Assembly (NCBI RefSeq): GCF_023554105.1
Contig: NZ_JAMJWE010000010.1
Span: 1 to 64,000 of the forward strand
Origin: Brucella sp. 21LCYQ03
GTDB lineage: Bacteria > Pseudomonadota > Alphaproteobacteria > Rhizobiales > Rhizobiaceae
Direction of reading: 5' to 3'
Length of the DNA: 64,000 bases
In this document: positions 46,006-55,039 of the stretch, piece by piece
Layout of the letters: the number at the start of each line of letters is the position of its first letter
Numbering within the stretch: position 1 is the first letter of the stretch
Program-made: the position numbers and the translations under genes
Notes under the pieces: model-generated
Databases searched by the model: none
What the model was told of the DNA's origin: nothing
What the model saw: the letters and a program-made list of their open reading frames with translations, nothing else

Positions 46006-46926
46006 TCAGGGTTTGCCAATATTTTCCAAGTCATATGGCGTGGACTGATACATCTCATTGATCCAGTTGCCGAACAACAAATGGGCATGTCCACGCCAGC
46101 AATTCTGCGGCTTACGGCTGGCATCATCATTCGGGAAATAATTTGCTGGAACTGGCGTATCCGGCGAAAGCTGAATATCCCGGAAATATTCATCTGCAAG
46201 TGAGGTCGTATCATATTCAACATGGTTGAACATGTGCAGTGAACGATGCTTCGGATCTTCCAGCAGACAGAGACCGCTTTCAGGGCTATCGACAAGAACT
46301 TTCAGATTGCTATCTGACGGAATGTCGTCTTTGCGCACTTCCGTCCAGCGTGAAACCGGAATAGCAAAATCGTCAGAGAAACCGCGCAGATATGGCGAAG
46401 ATGGCTCAAGGTTTTGTTGGCTGAAGACACCAGACGCTTTGCCCGGCAAATCATATTTTCCCATACCATGGAAATGATGCACAGCCGCCTGCGCTGCCCA
46501 ACAGATATTCAGCGTGCGATGGACATGGGTTTGCGTCCAGTCAAAAACCCGCTGCATCTCATCCCAATAAGTCACGTCTTCAAACGGCATACGCTCTACA
46601 GGCGCGCCGGTAATGACAAAACCATCAAAGCGCTCGTTACGCACGTCTTCCCATGGCTGATAAAATGACAGCATGTGATCGGCAGGTGTGTGGCGTGCTA
46701 CGTGATTGGTAATGCGAACAAGCGTCAATTCCAGTTGCAGCGGCGTCGCGCCGAGCAACCGCGCAATCTGAGTTTCCGTGGTTACTTTATTGGGCATCAG
46801 ATTAAGAAGACCAATTTTCAACGGCCTGATATCCTGACGAATAGCGTCCGCCTCACGCATGACCATAACACCCTCTGCTTCGAGAACACTGGTTGCGGGC
46901 AGATCGTCAGGAATTTTAATAGGCAT
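46006..46926 (-). CDS. metAA: Homoserine O-acetyltransferase (MetA-type)
   Basis: This 306-aa MetA-family enzyme acylates homoserine in the first step of methionine synthesis. The catalytic residues are present: C142 (NICWAAQ), H235 and E237 (FNHVEYD). Residue 111 is Glu ([13 protein letters not shown]). In characterised MetA proteins, Glu111 selects acetyl-CoA whereas Gly/Leu-type residues select succinyl-CoA. The product is therefore predicted to be O-acetylhomoserine despite the frequent label of succinyltransferase. The leader contains a SAM-binding riboswitch and a hairpin that encloses the ribosome site, so expression should fall when S-adenosylmethionine is plentiful. Confidence 0.93.
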   Translation of the reverse strand: MPIKIPDDLPATSVLEAEGVMVMREADAIRQDIRPLKIGLLNLMPNKVTTETQIARLLGATPLQLELTLVRITNHVARHTPADHMLSFYQPWEDVRNERFDGFVITGAPVERMPFEDVTYWDEMQRVFDWTQTHVHRTLNICWAAQAAVHHFHGMGKYDLPGKASGVFSQQNLEPSSPYLRGFSDDFAIPVSRWTEVRKDDIPSDSNLKVLVDSPESGLCLLEDPKHRSLHMFNHVEYDTTSLADEYFRDIQLSPDTPVPANYFPNDDASRKPQNCWRGHAHLLFGNWINEMYQSTPYDLENIGKP

Positions 46927-47073
46927 GCGCGTCAGTCCTTCGTTATATCGGGGCAGACGCGAGTGGCTTCATCCGTATATTTGCCGGTTGGGCCACATCC
47001 TTCCTTTTCAGGAAGTACCACCTTGCCCGGGAAGGCAGGTTGGCGTTGGGCGTCGCCCCAACTCTTGATGTAA
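46927..47073 (-). promoter_or_regulatory. SAM-I/SAM-IV clan riboswitch in metAA leader
   Basis: On the minus strand ACATCAAGAG (from 47071) opens a three-hairpin junction. P1 is ACATC with GATGT (46995-46999), P2 is GTTGGG with CCCAAC, P3 joins ACCTGCC with GGCAAGGT, and P4 joins CTTCC with GGAAG. The core strings ATCAAGAG, CCAACC, AAGGTGGTACTTCC and GGAAGGATG match the SAM-I consensus at the ligand-contacting positions. P2 lacks the kink-turn loop, which is the feature of the SAM-IV and SAM-I/IV variants. Downstream, CGCGTC (46956-46961) pairs with GACGCG (46928-46933) around the AAGGA ribosome site, a likely translational switch. Confidence 0.78.
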
Positions 47074-47325
47074 GGCTACTTCTAATCAAACAAACATATT
47101 CTGGCAATAGCTATTGCGGTTCGGAAAAACGCAATGTTGGAAACTCATTTCGTAAACGGCTAACTGACAGGATTCCTATCCTCTTAAATAGGGCCGAAAC
47201 AGAAGCACCGCATTCCAAGTAAAAACGGAAATAAGCTCGATTTTGATTAAGTAATAAGCACCGGATTAACGAATTGTTCACATATCTTTAAATTGTGTTA
47301 CCATGACTGAAAATGGGAGGGAAAC

Positions 47326-47427
47326 ATGAGCAATATTTTCTTCTGGATGGCACTAGTTATTTTGCCAGTCTTGGCAGGCACAGCTTTTGCCTATCTGCGT
47401 CATGTGAATCATCGCGACGACTTTTAG
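47326..47427 (+). CDS. 33-aa single-helix membrane peptide, unknown
   Basis: The reading frame starts MSNIFFWMALVILPVLAGTA and ends FAYLRHVNHRDDF. A near-ideal GGGAGGG ribosome site lies 4 bases before the ATG. The peptide is one hydrophobic helix (about residues 4-24) with a short, charged, His-rich tail. Such design is typical of accessory subunits of respiratory or transport complexes and of small regulators. It stands alone between the metAA leader (opposite strand) and the NDH-2 gene 375 bases downstream, with a possible terminator hairpin at 47508-47524. I do not recognise the family. Confidence 0.65.
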   Translation: MSNIFFWMALVILPVLAGTAFAYLRHVNHRDDF

Positions 47428-47801
47428 CTTAAGACTTGCCGATGTTTCGGACTATTTGCTCGACTTACCAACGTCGAAGCGTGGTTAATTGACTAATTTC
47501 CAAGTTGCCCGCTTGTTGGGCGGGTGACAGTTATTTTTCGTATTTCATACAGACTGCATCATTTCCCAGACGCATTTACATCGAATTGTGCACTATCAAA
47601 GGTCTATGAAATCGAGGCAATGTCCGCTCAATAATATCCGGGACATCACGCTTTTTATAAAAACATGATAGTTTTTATCAGGAATAAGCTTCACTTTGCC
47701 GTTAAGTCCTTTACGATCAGTCTGGTAGCGTTATTTTAAGGGCGCAACTAACTTCTATCAGCGTGACTCGTGCTCACGCCAAACTCAGGTGTATAGCTTC
47801 A
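47428..47801. other. Intergenic region upstream of ndh
   Basis: No gene is seen in 374 bases. A GC hairpin CCCGC...GCGGG at 47508-47524 may end the small-peptide transcript. A perfect inverted repeat ATAAAAAC-N6-GTTTTTAT at 47657-47678 lies about 125 bases before the ndh start and looks like an operator for a dimeric regulator. Confidence 0.45.
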
Positions 47802-49076
47802 ATGAGCGGACCGGATACCCCCCATATCCTCGTCGTCGGTGCAGGTTTTGGTGGCCTGCAATTAATCCATGATCTGAAAGGCGCAAATGTTCGCATTACG
47901 CTTGTCGATCAGCGTAATCACCACCTCTTTCAGCCTCTGCTGTATCAGGTTGCCACAACGATCCTGGCGACATCAGAGATTGCATGGCCAATTCGTCACC
48001 TATTCAAGGACCGTAAAGAAGTTACGACTTTGCTTGGCACTGTCGTGGACGTCGATACGGCATCTAAAAAAGTTAAACTCGAAAACGGCAGCGAGATTGA
48101 CTATGACACGCTGGTTTTAGCAACCGGCGCACGGCACGCTTATTTCGGCAATGATCGCTGGGAAAAAGTGGCACCCGGTCTTAAGGCGCTGGAGGACGCC
48201 ACGACCATTCGCCGCCGCTTGCTTCTCGCATTCGAACGGGCAGAACGTGAAACCGATGCTGCAAAGCGGCAGGCATTGCTGACATTCTCGGTGGTTGGTG
48301 GGGGACCGACCGGCGTAGAACTCGCAGGCATCATTGCAGAGCTGGCCAAGGATACGATGTGGCCAGAGTTTCGCAATATTGACACGCGTCAGGCGCGTAT
48401 ATTGCTGGTGGAAGCTGGCCCGCGCATTTTGTCCGCCTTCCCTGATGCTCTCTCTGAATATGCCAAAAAAGTTCTGGAGAAAGTCGGCGTAGAAGTGCGT
48501 CTTGGCGTGCCGGTCAAGGAAATCACCGAGCATGGCGTGACTGTTGGTGACGAGTTTATTCCGTGCGAGACGACAATCTGGGCAGCAGGTGTCGCCGCCT
48601 CACCTGCTGCAGCTTGGCTTGGCGCTGAGAGTGATCGTGCGGGACGCGCGCGCGTATTGTCAGACCTCAGCATACCCGGCCATGAGAATGTTTTCGTGAT
48701 CGGCGATACGGCTTGGGTAGAAGGTCCAGACGGTAAACCTGTGCCGGGCATCGCGCCCGCTGCCAAGCAACAGGGGGCCTATGTTGCGAAAGTCATTCGC
48801 AGTCGTGTTTCAGGCACAGCAACGCCAGCACCATTCCGCTATCGCCATCAAGGCAATCTCGCAACGATTGGTCGTGGTGCTGCTGTTGTCGACATGGGAC
48901 GCATCAAGCTCAAAGGATCGCTGGCTTGGTGGGTATGGGGCATCGCCCATATCTTCTTCCTGATCGGTACGCGCAGCCGCGCAGCCGTAGCATGGAGCTG
49001 GCTCTGGACTTTCATATCAGGTCAGCACAGTGCGCGCCTGATAACGCAGGGCAAAGCAGCAGAAGACAATAAATAG
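47802..49076 (+). CDS. ndh: Type II NADH:quinone oxidoreductase
   Basis: This 424-aa non-proton-pumping NADH dehydrogenase feeds electrons from NADH to quinone at the inner face of the membrane. FAD motif HILVVGAGFGGLQLIHDL is near the N-terminus, and the NADH motif VVGGGPTGVELAG lies near residue 165. The family signature AAGVAASPAA and the quinone-region KQQGAYVAKVI are also present. The C-terminal third has the amphipathic/hydrophobic stretch WWVWGIAHIFFLIG that anchors such enzymes. The ATG at 47802 starts the aligned part; a TTG/GTG extension upstream is not supported. Together with cytochrome bd it would give a low-coupling respiratory branch. Confidence 0.93.
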   Translation: MSGPDTPHILVVGAGFGGLQLIHDLKGANVRITLVDQRNHHLFQPLLYQVATTILATSEIAWPIRHLFKDRKEVTTLLGTVVDVDTASKKVKLENGSEIDYDTLVLATGARHAYFGNDRWEKVAPGLKALEDATTIRRRLLLAFERAERETDAAKRQALLTFSVVGGGPTGVELAGIIAELAKDTMWPEFRNIDTRQARILLVEAGPRILSAFPDALSEYAKKVLEKVGVEVRLGVPVKEITEHGVTVGDEFIPCETTIWAAGVAASPAAAWLGAESDRAGRARVLSDLSIPGHENVFVIGDTAWVEGPDGKPVPGIAPAAKQQGAYVAKVIRSRVSGTATPAPFRYRHQGNLATIGRGAAVVDMGRIKLKGSLAWWVWGIAHIFFLIGTRSRAAVAWSWLWTFISGQHSARLITQGKAAEDNK

Positions 49077-49078
49077 AC

Positions 49079-49107
49079 AAAACGGCCCGCTTTTAGCGGG
49101 CCGTTTT
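49079..49107. terminator. Bidirectional terminator between ndh and dctA
   Basis: AAAACGGCCCGC at 49079-49090 pairs perfectly with GCGGGCCGTTTT at 49096-49107. The genes on either side converge here. Confidence 0.93.
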
Positions 49108-49126
49108 CATTTATCGAAATAAGAAG

Positions 49127-50473
49127 TTATTCTGCAGGCTGCAAAAAGCCTTCTTCAATCGGTTCTGGCTCAATCTCAATAGGCTGTCCATTCATCGCAG
49201 CATTAAGACGCTCGACATCCAACTCGTTTTCCCAACGAGCAACTACGATTGTCGCAACCGCATTGCCAACGAGATTGGTCAGTGCACGACATTCCGACAT
49301 AAACCGATCAATACCAAGGATCAGCGCCATGCCAGCAACAGGAACTGCCGGAACAACGGAGAGCGTTGCCGCCAGTGTGATGAAGCCTGCACCAGTGATA
49401 CCCGCTGCGCCCTTAGAGCTGAGCATCGCGACCAGCAAAAGCAAGACCTGATCTGTCAACGACAATGGAATATCAGTCGCCTGTGCGATGAAAAGTGCTG
49501 CAAGCGTCATGTAGATATTCGTGCCATCAAGATTGAACGAATAGCCGGTAGGGATGACAAGGCCAACAACCGAGCGTTTGCAACCCGCCTTTTCCATCTT
49601 GTCCATAAGGCTCGGCAATGCGGCTTCAGACGACGACGTGCCAAGAACGAGCAACAGCTCTTCCTTGATGTAACGGACAAGCGCGAAGATCGAAAAGCCA
49701 TTGTACCGTGCAACCGCGCCAAGAACGATCACAACAAACAGAATTGCCGTGATGTAGAATGTTGCAATCAGCATGGCGAGATTAGCGATCGAGCCGATAC
49801 CATATTTGCCAATCGTGAACGCCATGGCACCAAAGGCACCGATTGGCGCTGCCTTCATGAGGATCGAAACCAGTTTGAAAACAGGTGTCGTCAGCATCTG
49901 AAGGAAATCTGTGACCGGCTTGCCTTTGTCGCCCACCATAGCGAGCGAAATACCAAACAGCACCGAGAAGAACAGAACCTGAAGAATATCGCCAGATGCA
50001 AATGCGCCAACAATCGTTGTCGGAATGATGCCAGACAGAAAACCGGTGATGGTCTGTTCGTGCGCCTTTTCTGTGTAGTTAGCGACAGCTTGCGGATCAA
50101 GCGAAGCAGGGTCGATATGCATGCCAGCGCCCGGCTGAACAACATTTGCAACAATCAGGCCGATGATCAGCGCAAGGGTAGAAAATGTAAGAAAGTAGAT
50201 CATGGCTTTGCCAGCCACACGTCCGACCTTCTTCATATCGGTCATACCGGCAATGCCAGTTGCAACGGTCAGGAAAATAACCGGCGCGATGATCATCTTA
50301 ACAAGCTTGATGAACGCATCGCCTAACGGCTTAAGCTGGGTGCCAAACTCCGGGTAAAAATGCCCGAGCAGAATGCCCGCGGCAATTGCGACCAGAACCT
50401 GGACATAGAGCTGCTTGTAAAGAGGGATTGGGCGGCGTGGTTCGTCCACGGCACCATGTGGTACAGAAATCAT
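49127..50473 (-). CDS. dctA: C4-dicarboxylate transporter DctA
   Basis: This 448-aa dicarboxylate/cation symporter imports succinate, fumarate and malate. It begins with a short hydrophilic stretch, then [27 protein letters not shown]. The family signatures [44 protein letters not shown] and [19 protein letters not shown] are all present. I placed the start at 50473, where GGAGG lies 6 bases upstream, rather than at 50485. The gene is divergent from dctBD and has a perfect sigma-54 promoter, so it should be switched on by DctD when dicarboxylates are present. Confidence 0.95.
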   Translation of the reverse strand: MISVPHGAVDEPRRPIPLYKQLYVQVLVAIAAGILLGHFYPEFGTQLKPLGDAFIKLVKMIIAPVIFLTVATGIAGMTDMKKVGRVAGKAMIYFLTFSTLALIIGLIVANVVQPGAGMHIDPASLDPQAVANYTEKAHEQTITGFLSGIIPTTIVGAFASGDILQVLFFSVLFGISLAMVGDKGKPVTDFLQMLTTPVFKLVSILMKAAPIGAFGAMAFTIGKYGIGSIANLAMLIATFYITAILFVVIVLGAVARYNGFSIFALVRYIKEELLLVLGTSSSEAALPSLMDKMEKAGCKRSVVGLVIPTGYSFNLDGTNIYMTLAALFIAQATDIPLSLTDQVLLLLVAMLSSKGAAGITGAGFITLAATLSVVPAVPVAGMALILGIDRFMSECRALTNLVGNAVATIVVARWENELDVERLNAAMNGQPIEIEPEPIEEGFLQPAE

Positions 50474-50568
50474 GACTTCCTCCATTTGGCTCTATCCGGA
50501 TCGCGTCCAGCCTCCCGAGCCATTCGTTCTTTCATTCGACAGCAGCGCTGCCGGTCGCGTCATGATTT

Positions 50569-50583
50569 GCAAGGTTCGTGCCA
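50569..50583 (-). promoter_or_regulatory. Sigma-54 (RpoN) promoter of dctA
   Basis: Read on the minus strand the sequence is TGGCACG-AACC-TTGC, an exact match to the -24/-12 consensus with correct 4-base spacing. It lies about 95 bases upstream of the dctA start and on the dctA side of the intergenic region. Confidence 0.88.
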
Positions 50584-50659
50584 GTTGGAGATAAACGAAC
50601 TATCTAATTGGAAAACTTAGATTTTCTAGAAAATTGAAACAATTAAACATCTAAATTGC

Positions 50660-50707
50660 GCGGTAAACCGCACATTAATCTTTGCTATTTGTGCGATTTA
50701 ATGCACA
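50660..50707 (-). promoter_or_regulatory. Two palindromes, probable DctD activator sites
   Basis: GCGGT-AA-ACCGC at 50660-50671 and TGTGC-N8-GCACA at 50690-50707 lie about 80 and 110 bases upstream of the -24 element. That is the range at which tandem DctD sites are found in rhizobia. The two are not identical in sequence, so the assignment is by position and symmetry only. Confidence 0.45.
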
Positions 50708-50715
50708 CTATAGTG

Positions 50716-52575
50716 ATGAATGACCAGTCAAACACAGGCACTAAAACGCCGTTGACCCTAAATTCCAACCGCCTTACATGGTGGGTGTTTGGTACAATTT
50801 GTATTGCTGTGTTTGCATTGGCCTTCTGGTTCGTCGGCAATGATGCCCGTGAACGTGCATTACAGACGCTACGCGAGCAAACGCGAATTGACTCTAATCT
50901 CAATGCGGCGTTTCTTCGAGCAGTGCTTGAAAAACAACGTGCGCTGCCTCTCGTTTTATCAAAGGACAAAGAGCTTACAGACGCGCTAGAAACAAACAAT
51001 TCTGCAACGATTGATCTTTTGAACCGTAAATTCGAAGCACTCGCAGAAGGCACACAGGCAGCTGTTATTTATCTTATCGGTCTCGATGGTGCAGCGATTT
51101 CAGCCAGCAATTGGCGCGAACCGGATAGCTTTGTCGGCAATGATTATCAATTCAGGCCGTATTTCAAAGGCTCACTGAAAGACGGCAGTACGGAATATTT
51201 TGCACTGGGCAATGTGAGCCACCTGCCGGGGCTTTACATCGCACGGCGTATTGACGGCAAAAATGGTCCACTTGGGGTTGTGGTCGTGAAGCTCTCATTC
51301 GATCAACTCGAAAAAGACTGGCACGAAACCGGTCGCCCCACTTTTGTGACGGATGATCGTGGTATCGTATTGATCACCAGCCTTCCGTCTTGGCGCTTTA
51401 TGACGATTGGCGAATTTCCCCCAAAACGGGTTGAAGCTATTCGCCAGAGTCTTCAGTTTGGCGATGCTCCACTCAAACCGCTGCCGCTCTCAATGAGGCC
51501 CATTGACGGTGATACTGATACAGTTCTGGTTGAAGCACTTCTTCCAGGAACGGCTAAGAATACCGATTATTTGGCGATTACTTCGCCTGTCGAAACAACG
51601 CCGTGGCAAATATACAGTCTTGCGCTCATGCGGGCACCTGTTGAGGCCGCGGTCCGCGAGGCTCGCCTTGTCGCTTTCATTATCATCGCAGCGTTCGCCA
51701 CGCTTATTGGTATCGTGTTACGTCGCAGGCAACGGATTATCGCACGAATTGCGGATGCACAACGTCGACAATCAGATCTTGAAGACCGCGTTATCGAGCG
51801 AACGCAAGATCTGGTTAAAGCACGTGACCGGTTGCAGTCAGAGATCAGCGATCACCATAAAACAGAGACGATGCTGCAAGGTGTGCAACAAGATCTTGTT
51901 CACGCCAACCGACTGGCGATCATGGGGCAAGTTGCAGCGGGTGTTGCGCATGAAATAAACCAGCCGGTCGCAACCATTCGCGCTTATGCGGACAATGCGC
52001 GAATATTTCTTGAGCGAAAACAACTGGAAGCAGCAACCGAAAATCTTTCTGAAATTGCGACACTGACAGAACGCATCGGGGCGATCACTGGTGACTTGCG
52101 CACTTTTGCGCGTAAAGGCCATCGACCGTCAGAAGCCGTGTCACTCGCAGAGATTATATCTGGTGCGCTGGTTCTGCTACGCAGCCGCTTTTCCGGCAGT
52201 ATGGATCAGTTTGATATTGAGTTGCCATCGAGCGACGTGAAAGTTACCGGGCATTCATTGAGACTGGAACAAGTGCTAATAAACCTATTTCAAAACGCTC
52301 TTGAATCTGTTGAAATAAAAGGAAAAAGCGGGAAAATAAAAGTCAGAACCAAGTCGCTTTCTAAAAGCATCGTGCTGACAATTTCTGACAATGGTGCCGG
52401 CATCCCGCAAAATATTCAGGAAAATCTCTTTACGCCATTTAATACGTCGAAAGACCACGGCCTTGGTCTTGGTCTGGTAATCGTGAAGGAAATCCTCACT
52501 GATTATGGCGGAAAAATATCTGCAAAAAGCGGCGTCAACGGCACGACCTTCCGCGTAGAGTTTAAGAAAGCATGA
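50716..52575 (+). CDS. dctB: C4-dicarboxylate sensor histidine kinase DctB
   Basis: This 619-aa inner-membrane kinase senses dicarboxylates with a periplasmic tandem-PAS (double Cache) domain between helices near residues 22-42 and 310-335. The cytoplasmic part has a coiled-coil-like stretch ([25 protein letters not shown]). The HisKA site H412 lies in [22 protein letters not shown]. The ATPase domain carries [16 protein letters not shown] and [14 protein letters not shown] took the ATG at 50716, giving a length equal to rhizobial DctB; ATG 50701 is an alternative and neither has a clear ribosome site. It phosphorylates DctD, encoded 4 bases overlapping. Confidence 0.92.
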   Translation: MNDQSNTGTKTPLTLNSNRLTWWVFGTICIAVFALAFWFVGNDARERALQTLREQTRIDSNLNAAFLRAVLEKQRALPLVLSKDKELTDALETNNSATIDLLNRKFEALAEGTQAAVIYLIGLDGAAISASNWREPDSFVGNDYQFRPYFKGSLKDGSTEYFALGNVSHLPGLYIARRIDGKNGPLGVVVVKLSFDQLEKDWHETGRPTFVTDDRGIVLITSLPSWRFMTIGEFPPKRVEAIRQSLQFGDAPLKPLPLSMRPIDGDTDTVLVEALLPGTAKNTDYLAITSPVETTPWQIYSLALMRAPVEAAVREARLVAFIIIAAFATLIGIVLRRRQRIIARIADAQRRQSDLEDRVIERTQDLVKARDRLQSEISDHHKTETMLQGVQQDLVHANRLAIMGQVAAGVAHEINQPVATIRAYADNARIFLERKQLEAATENLSEIATLTERIGAITGDLRTFARKGHRPSEAVSLAEIISGALVLLRSRFSGSMDQFDIELPSSDVKVTGHSLRLEQVLINLFQNALESVEIKGKSGKIKVRTKSLSKSIVLTISDNGAGIPQNIQENLFTPFNTSKDHGLGLGLVIVKEILTDYGGKISAKSGVNGTTFRVEFKKA

Positions 52576-53915
52576 TGAACATTCCCGTTATATTGGTCGA
52601 TGATGATAAGGCACTGCGCCGGGCTACGCGACAAACTCTGGAGCTTGCTGGCTATGACGTGCAGGACTTTGGGAGTGCGACTGAGGCGTTACCGGCGATT
52701 ACTGTCGCATTCGAAGGCGTCATTGTAACAGATGTGCGTATGCCGCAAATCGACGGATTGGAGCTTTTTGCACGTATTCAAGCGATTGATATTGATCTGC
52801 CGGTCATCCTGATCACCGGTCATGGCGATATACCCATGGCAGTGCAGGCTATTCAGAATGGCGCTTATGATTTCATCGCTAAACCCTTTGCCGCTGACCG
52901 ATTGGTTCACAGCGTTTTAAGGGCAGCAGAACGCCGGAAACTGGTTCTGGAAAATCGTAAACTGCGTGAATTGGCGGACGATGCACAAAACGATATGCCG
53001 CTCATCGGCCAAACACCGGCAATCGAAAACCTTCGCCGTACCATCCGTGATATCGCCGATACCAATGTTGATGTTCTGATTGCGGGCGAAACCGGAAGCG
53101 GCAAAGAAGTCGTGGCTCAATTGCTGCATGATTGGGGTGGTCGCCGTAAAGGCAATTTCGTCGCCCTTAATTGTGGTGCATTGCCCGAAACAGTGATCGA
53201 AAGCGAACTCTTCGGTCACGAAGCTGGTGCGTTCACCGGCGCTCAAAAGAAACGCGTCGGACGTATTGAACATGCAAGCGGTGGCACGCTTTTTTTAGAT
53301 GAAATAGAAAGCATGCCACCTGCTACACAGGTAAAGCTGCTTCGCGTTCTCGAAATGCGTGAGATCACACCGCTTGGCACCAACGAAGTTCGCCCTGTTG
53401 ATCTACGTGTTGTCGCTGCTGCAAAGATCGATCTGGGAGACCCGCTGCAACGCGGCGATTTTCGTGAAGATCTTTATTATCGGTTGAATGTGGTTACGTT
53501 GACGATCCCACCATTGCGCGAACGTCGTGACGACATTCCCCTGCTTTTTTCTCATTTTCTTGCACGGGCTGCACGACGCTTTAATCGCGACATACCTGCA
53601 CTGGATAGCACGACGCAGCGCTACCTGATGGAACATAACTGGCCAGGGAATGTGCGCGAACTGGTGCATTTCGCTGAGCGTTTTGCGTTGGGTGTTAAAC
53701 TTCCCACTCAACAATCAGTTAGTCTGCAAGACGAACAAGAAACGCTGCCAAAACGCTTAGAGCGCTTTGAAGCCGATCTCATTCGCGAAACGCTAACGGC
53801 ACACAACGGAAATGTGCAGGACACGCTGGACTCACTCGGCATTCCACGTAAAACATTTTACGATAAAATGCAGAAGCACGGAATCAACAGAGCAGAATAC
53901 AAGGCTGGAAATTAG
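52572..53915 (+). CDS. dctD: Sigma-54 response regulator DctD
   Basis: This 447-aa NtrC-family activator has a receiver domain (residues ~5-118, phospho-acceptor D54 in [11 protein letters not shown]). Its AAA+ domain follows, with Walker A GETGSGKE near 172, [15 protein letters not shown] containing the sigma-54-contacting GAFTGA loop near 219, and LFLDEIE. A Fis-type helix-turn-helix closes the chain at residues ~410-440 ([25 protein letters not shown]). Its ATG overlaps the dctB stop (ATGA). When phosphorylated by DctB it should activate the sigma-54 promoter of dctA. Its stop overlaps the convergent DUF488 gene by 4 bases. Confidence 0.94.
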   Translation: MMNIPVILVDDDKALRRATRQTLELAGYDVQDFGSATEALPAITVAFEGVIVTDVRMPQIDGLELFARIQAIDIDLPVILITGHGDIPMAVQAIQNGAYDFIAKPFAADRLVHSVLRAAERRKLVLENRKLRELADDAQNDMPLIGQTPAIENLRRTIRDIADTNVDVLIAGETGSGKEVVAQLLHDWGGRRKGNFVALNCGALPETVIESELFGHEAGAFTGAQKKRVGRIEHASGGTLFLDEIESMPPATQVKLLRVLEMREITPLGTNEVRPVDLRVVAAAKIDLGDPLQRGDFREDLYYRLNVVTLTIPPLRERRDDIPLLFSHFLARAARRFNRDIPALDSTTQRYLMEHNWPGNVRELVHFAERFALGVKLPTQQSVSLQDEQETLPKRLERFEADLIRETLTAHNGNVQDTLDSLGIPRKTFYDKMQKHGINRAEYKAGN

Positions 53916-54283
53916 TAGGTTATCCTGTTCAACGAAATTAAAACTATAAAATCACGTAAAACAATCGCTTGATTATGTTGCTCATCTTTTGCGCCGTATA
54001 ACAGCGTGATAATTTTACCATTAGAACTTTGTAAAAGTTCTCTTACGGTTTCAGCGTTTTCACGCAATTCATCTACGTACTTTACTTTAAAATCGCCCCA
54101 TTTTTCCGGATCATGACCAAACCATTTACGCAGTTTAGTTGTCGGCGCAACGTCTTTCGCCCAAAGATCAATCGCTGCCTTTTCCTTATTCATCCCACGC
54201 GGCCATACGCGATCCACAAGCACGCGGAAACCGTCTTCGGATTCCGGCGTTTCATAAACGCGTTTAATTTTAATGTTCACCAT
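53912..54283 (-). CDS. DUF488 family protein
   Basis: This 123-aa cytoplasmic protein has the DUF488 pattern: [35 protein letters not shown] near the start, [22 protein letters not shown] in the middle and a late [17 protein letters not shown]. The family is widespread and without assigned function. The ATG at 54283 follows AGGA by 8 bases; a start at 54310 lacks support. The C-terminus ([12 protein letters not shown]) departs from the usual end of the family, perhaps because the reading frame now runs into the dctD stop region. Confidence 0.85.
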   Translation of the reverse strand: MVNIKIKRVYETPESEDGFRVLVDRVWPRGMNKEKAAIDLWAKDVAPTTKLRKWFGHDPEKWGDFKVKYVDELRENAETVRELLQSSNGKIITLLYGAKDEQHNQAIVLRDFIVLISLNRITY

Positions 54284-54395
54284 TGCACGCGTCCTATTCG
54301 AGTTCGTCAACCAGATAGGCAGATATAAGCTTACGACAAGATCAAGCAGCTAATAGTCGGCTGCCTCGTACAGAGACGTCGTGATTTGCACAAAG

Positions 54396-54413
54396 AATAA
54401 TAATAATAATAAT
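54396..54413 (+). repeat. AAT trinucleotide repeat, six copies
   Basis: Six perfect AAT units lie in the non-coding gap (54284-54609) between the DUF488 gene and tRNA-His. No gene is seen in that gap. Such repeats can vary in copy number between isolates. Confidence 0.9.
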
Positions 54414-54609
54414 GAAGATACGCAAAAAACTGGCAATGCTGCGGCTACGCCTTACGGGTCCAATTAGCGACATATTGCGCAGCCAATCGCAAAAGTTAGT
54501 ATGGGGTAAAATGAATGCAGAATGTGGCTCAAAAATCGAGCACAGCACAATCGCAATTTCTTGTATTGCCATTTTATGTAATGAAATCAATTACTTAGGA
54601 GATTTTAGA

Positions 54610-54686
54610 TGGTACGGACGGGTGGATTCGAACCACCGACCTCAGGAGCCACAATCCTGCGCTCTAACCAACTGAGCTACGACCGC
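54610..54686 (-). tRNA. tRNA-His (anticodon GTG)
   Basis: The minus strand folds as a full cloverleaf: acceptor GCGGTCG, D-arm GCTC/GAGC, anticodon stem CAGGA/TCCTG with loop TTGTGGC (anticodon GTG), and T-arm GGTGG/CCACC with TTCGAAT. The CCA end is encoded. The usual G-1 of tRNA-His is missing and the discriminator base is A73, both known peculiarities of alphaproteobacteria. In the acceptor stem G1 faces U72 and U5 faces U68. The gene stands alone. Confidence 0.95.
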
Positions 54687-55039
54687 GTACCTAAATCTCA
54701 ACGAACTTTCTTGCGATGTCCGCCGACAGGGGGTCACATACGGAGAATCGAACCACATTGCAAGTGATTAAAACGATCTTTTTTGAAGATTTCCCCGATT
54801 GTTAGCTCGAAACCCGTAATCACTAAAATTCTACGCAATCCGGTTACCAAGTTTTATGCATGGTTGTGCATAAACAAGGATTATTCACCGACACATAGAA
54901 TTGGCTTACCCACATTAACTAATGAAATAGAAAATCAGGCCCATATCGAAGGCGAATATAGACCACTCCTCGCAAGAAGCTTATTAAAGAATTATTAATT
55001 GGCGCTCCGAGTGACCACGAGAACAGTTAAAGGACCGGT
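54687..55039. other. Intergenic region between tRNA-His and pdhS
   Basis: No credible gene is seen in 353 bases. It contains an inverted repeat TTTATGCA-N6-TGCATAAA at 54853-54874 and a CtrA-type box near its right end. AAGGA lies a few bases before the pdhS ATG. The tRNA promoter must lie near the left end. Confidence 0.5.
54984..54998. promoter_or_regulatory. CtrA-type box upstream of pdhS
   Basis: TTAA-AGAATTA-TTAA matches the full CtrA consensus TTAA-N7-TTAA exactly and lies 41 bases before the pdhS start. The site is AT-only and could arise by chance in this AT-rich stretch. Confidence 0.45.

Noticed and set aside
46006-46926. Homoserine O-succinyltransferase as the product name
   Set aside because: Residue 111 is Glu, which points to acetyl-CoA as donor.
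46927-47073. SAM-II riboswitch, the common alphaproteobacterial type, upstream of metAA
   Set aside because: The SAM-II core (short H-type pseudoknot with the AAAGCTA-like segment) is not visible, whereas the three-hairpin SAM-I/IV core is.
54412-54675. Open frame of 87 codons on the plus strand
   Set aside because: It runs through the tRNA-His gene on the opposite strand and has no ribosome site; its last third is only the antisense of the tRNA.
54783-54998. 71-codon plus-strand frame before pdhS
   Set aside because: No ribosome site, AT-driven composition, and it overlaps the inverted repeat and the CtrA-type box, so it is more likely regulatory DNA.
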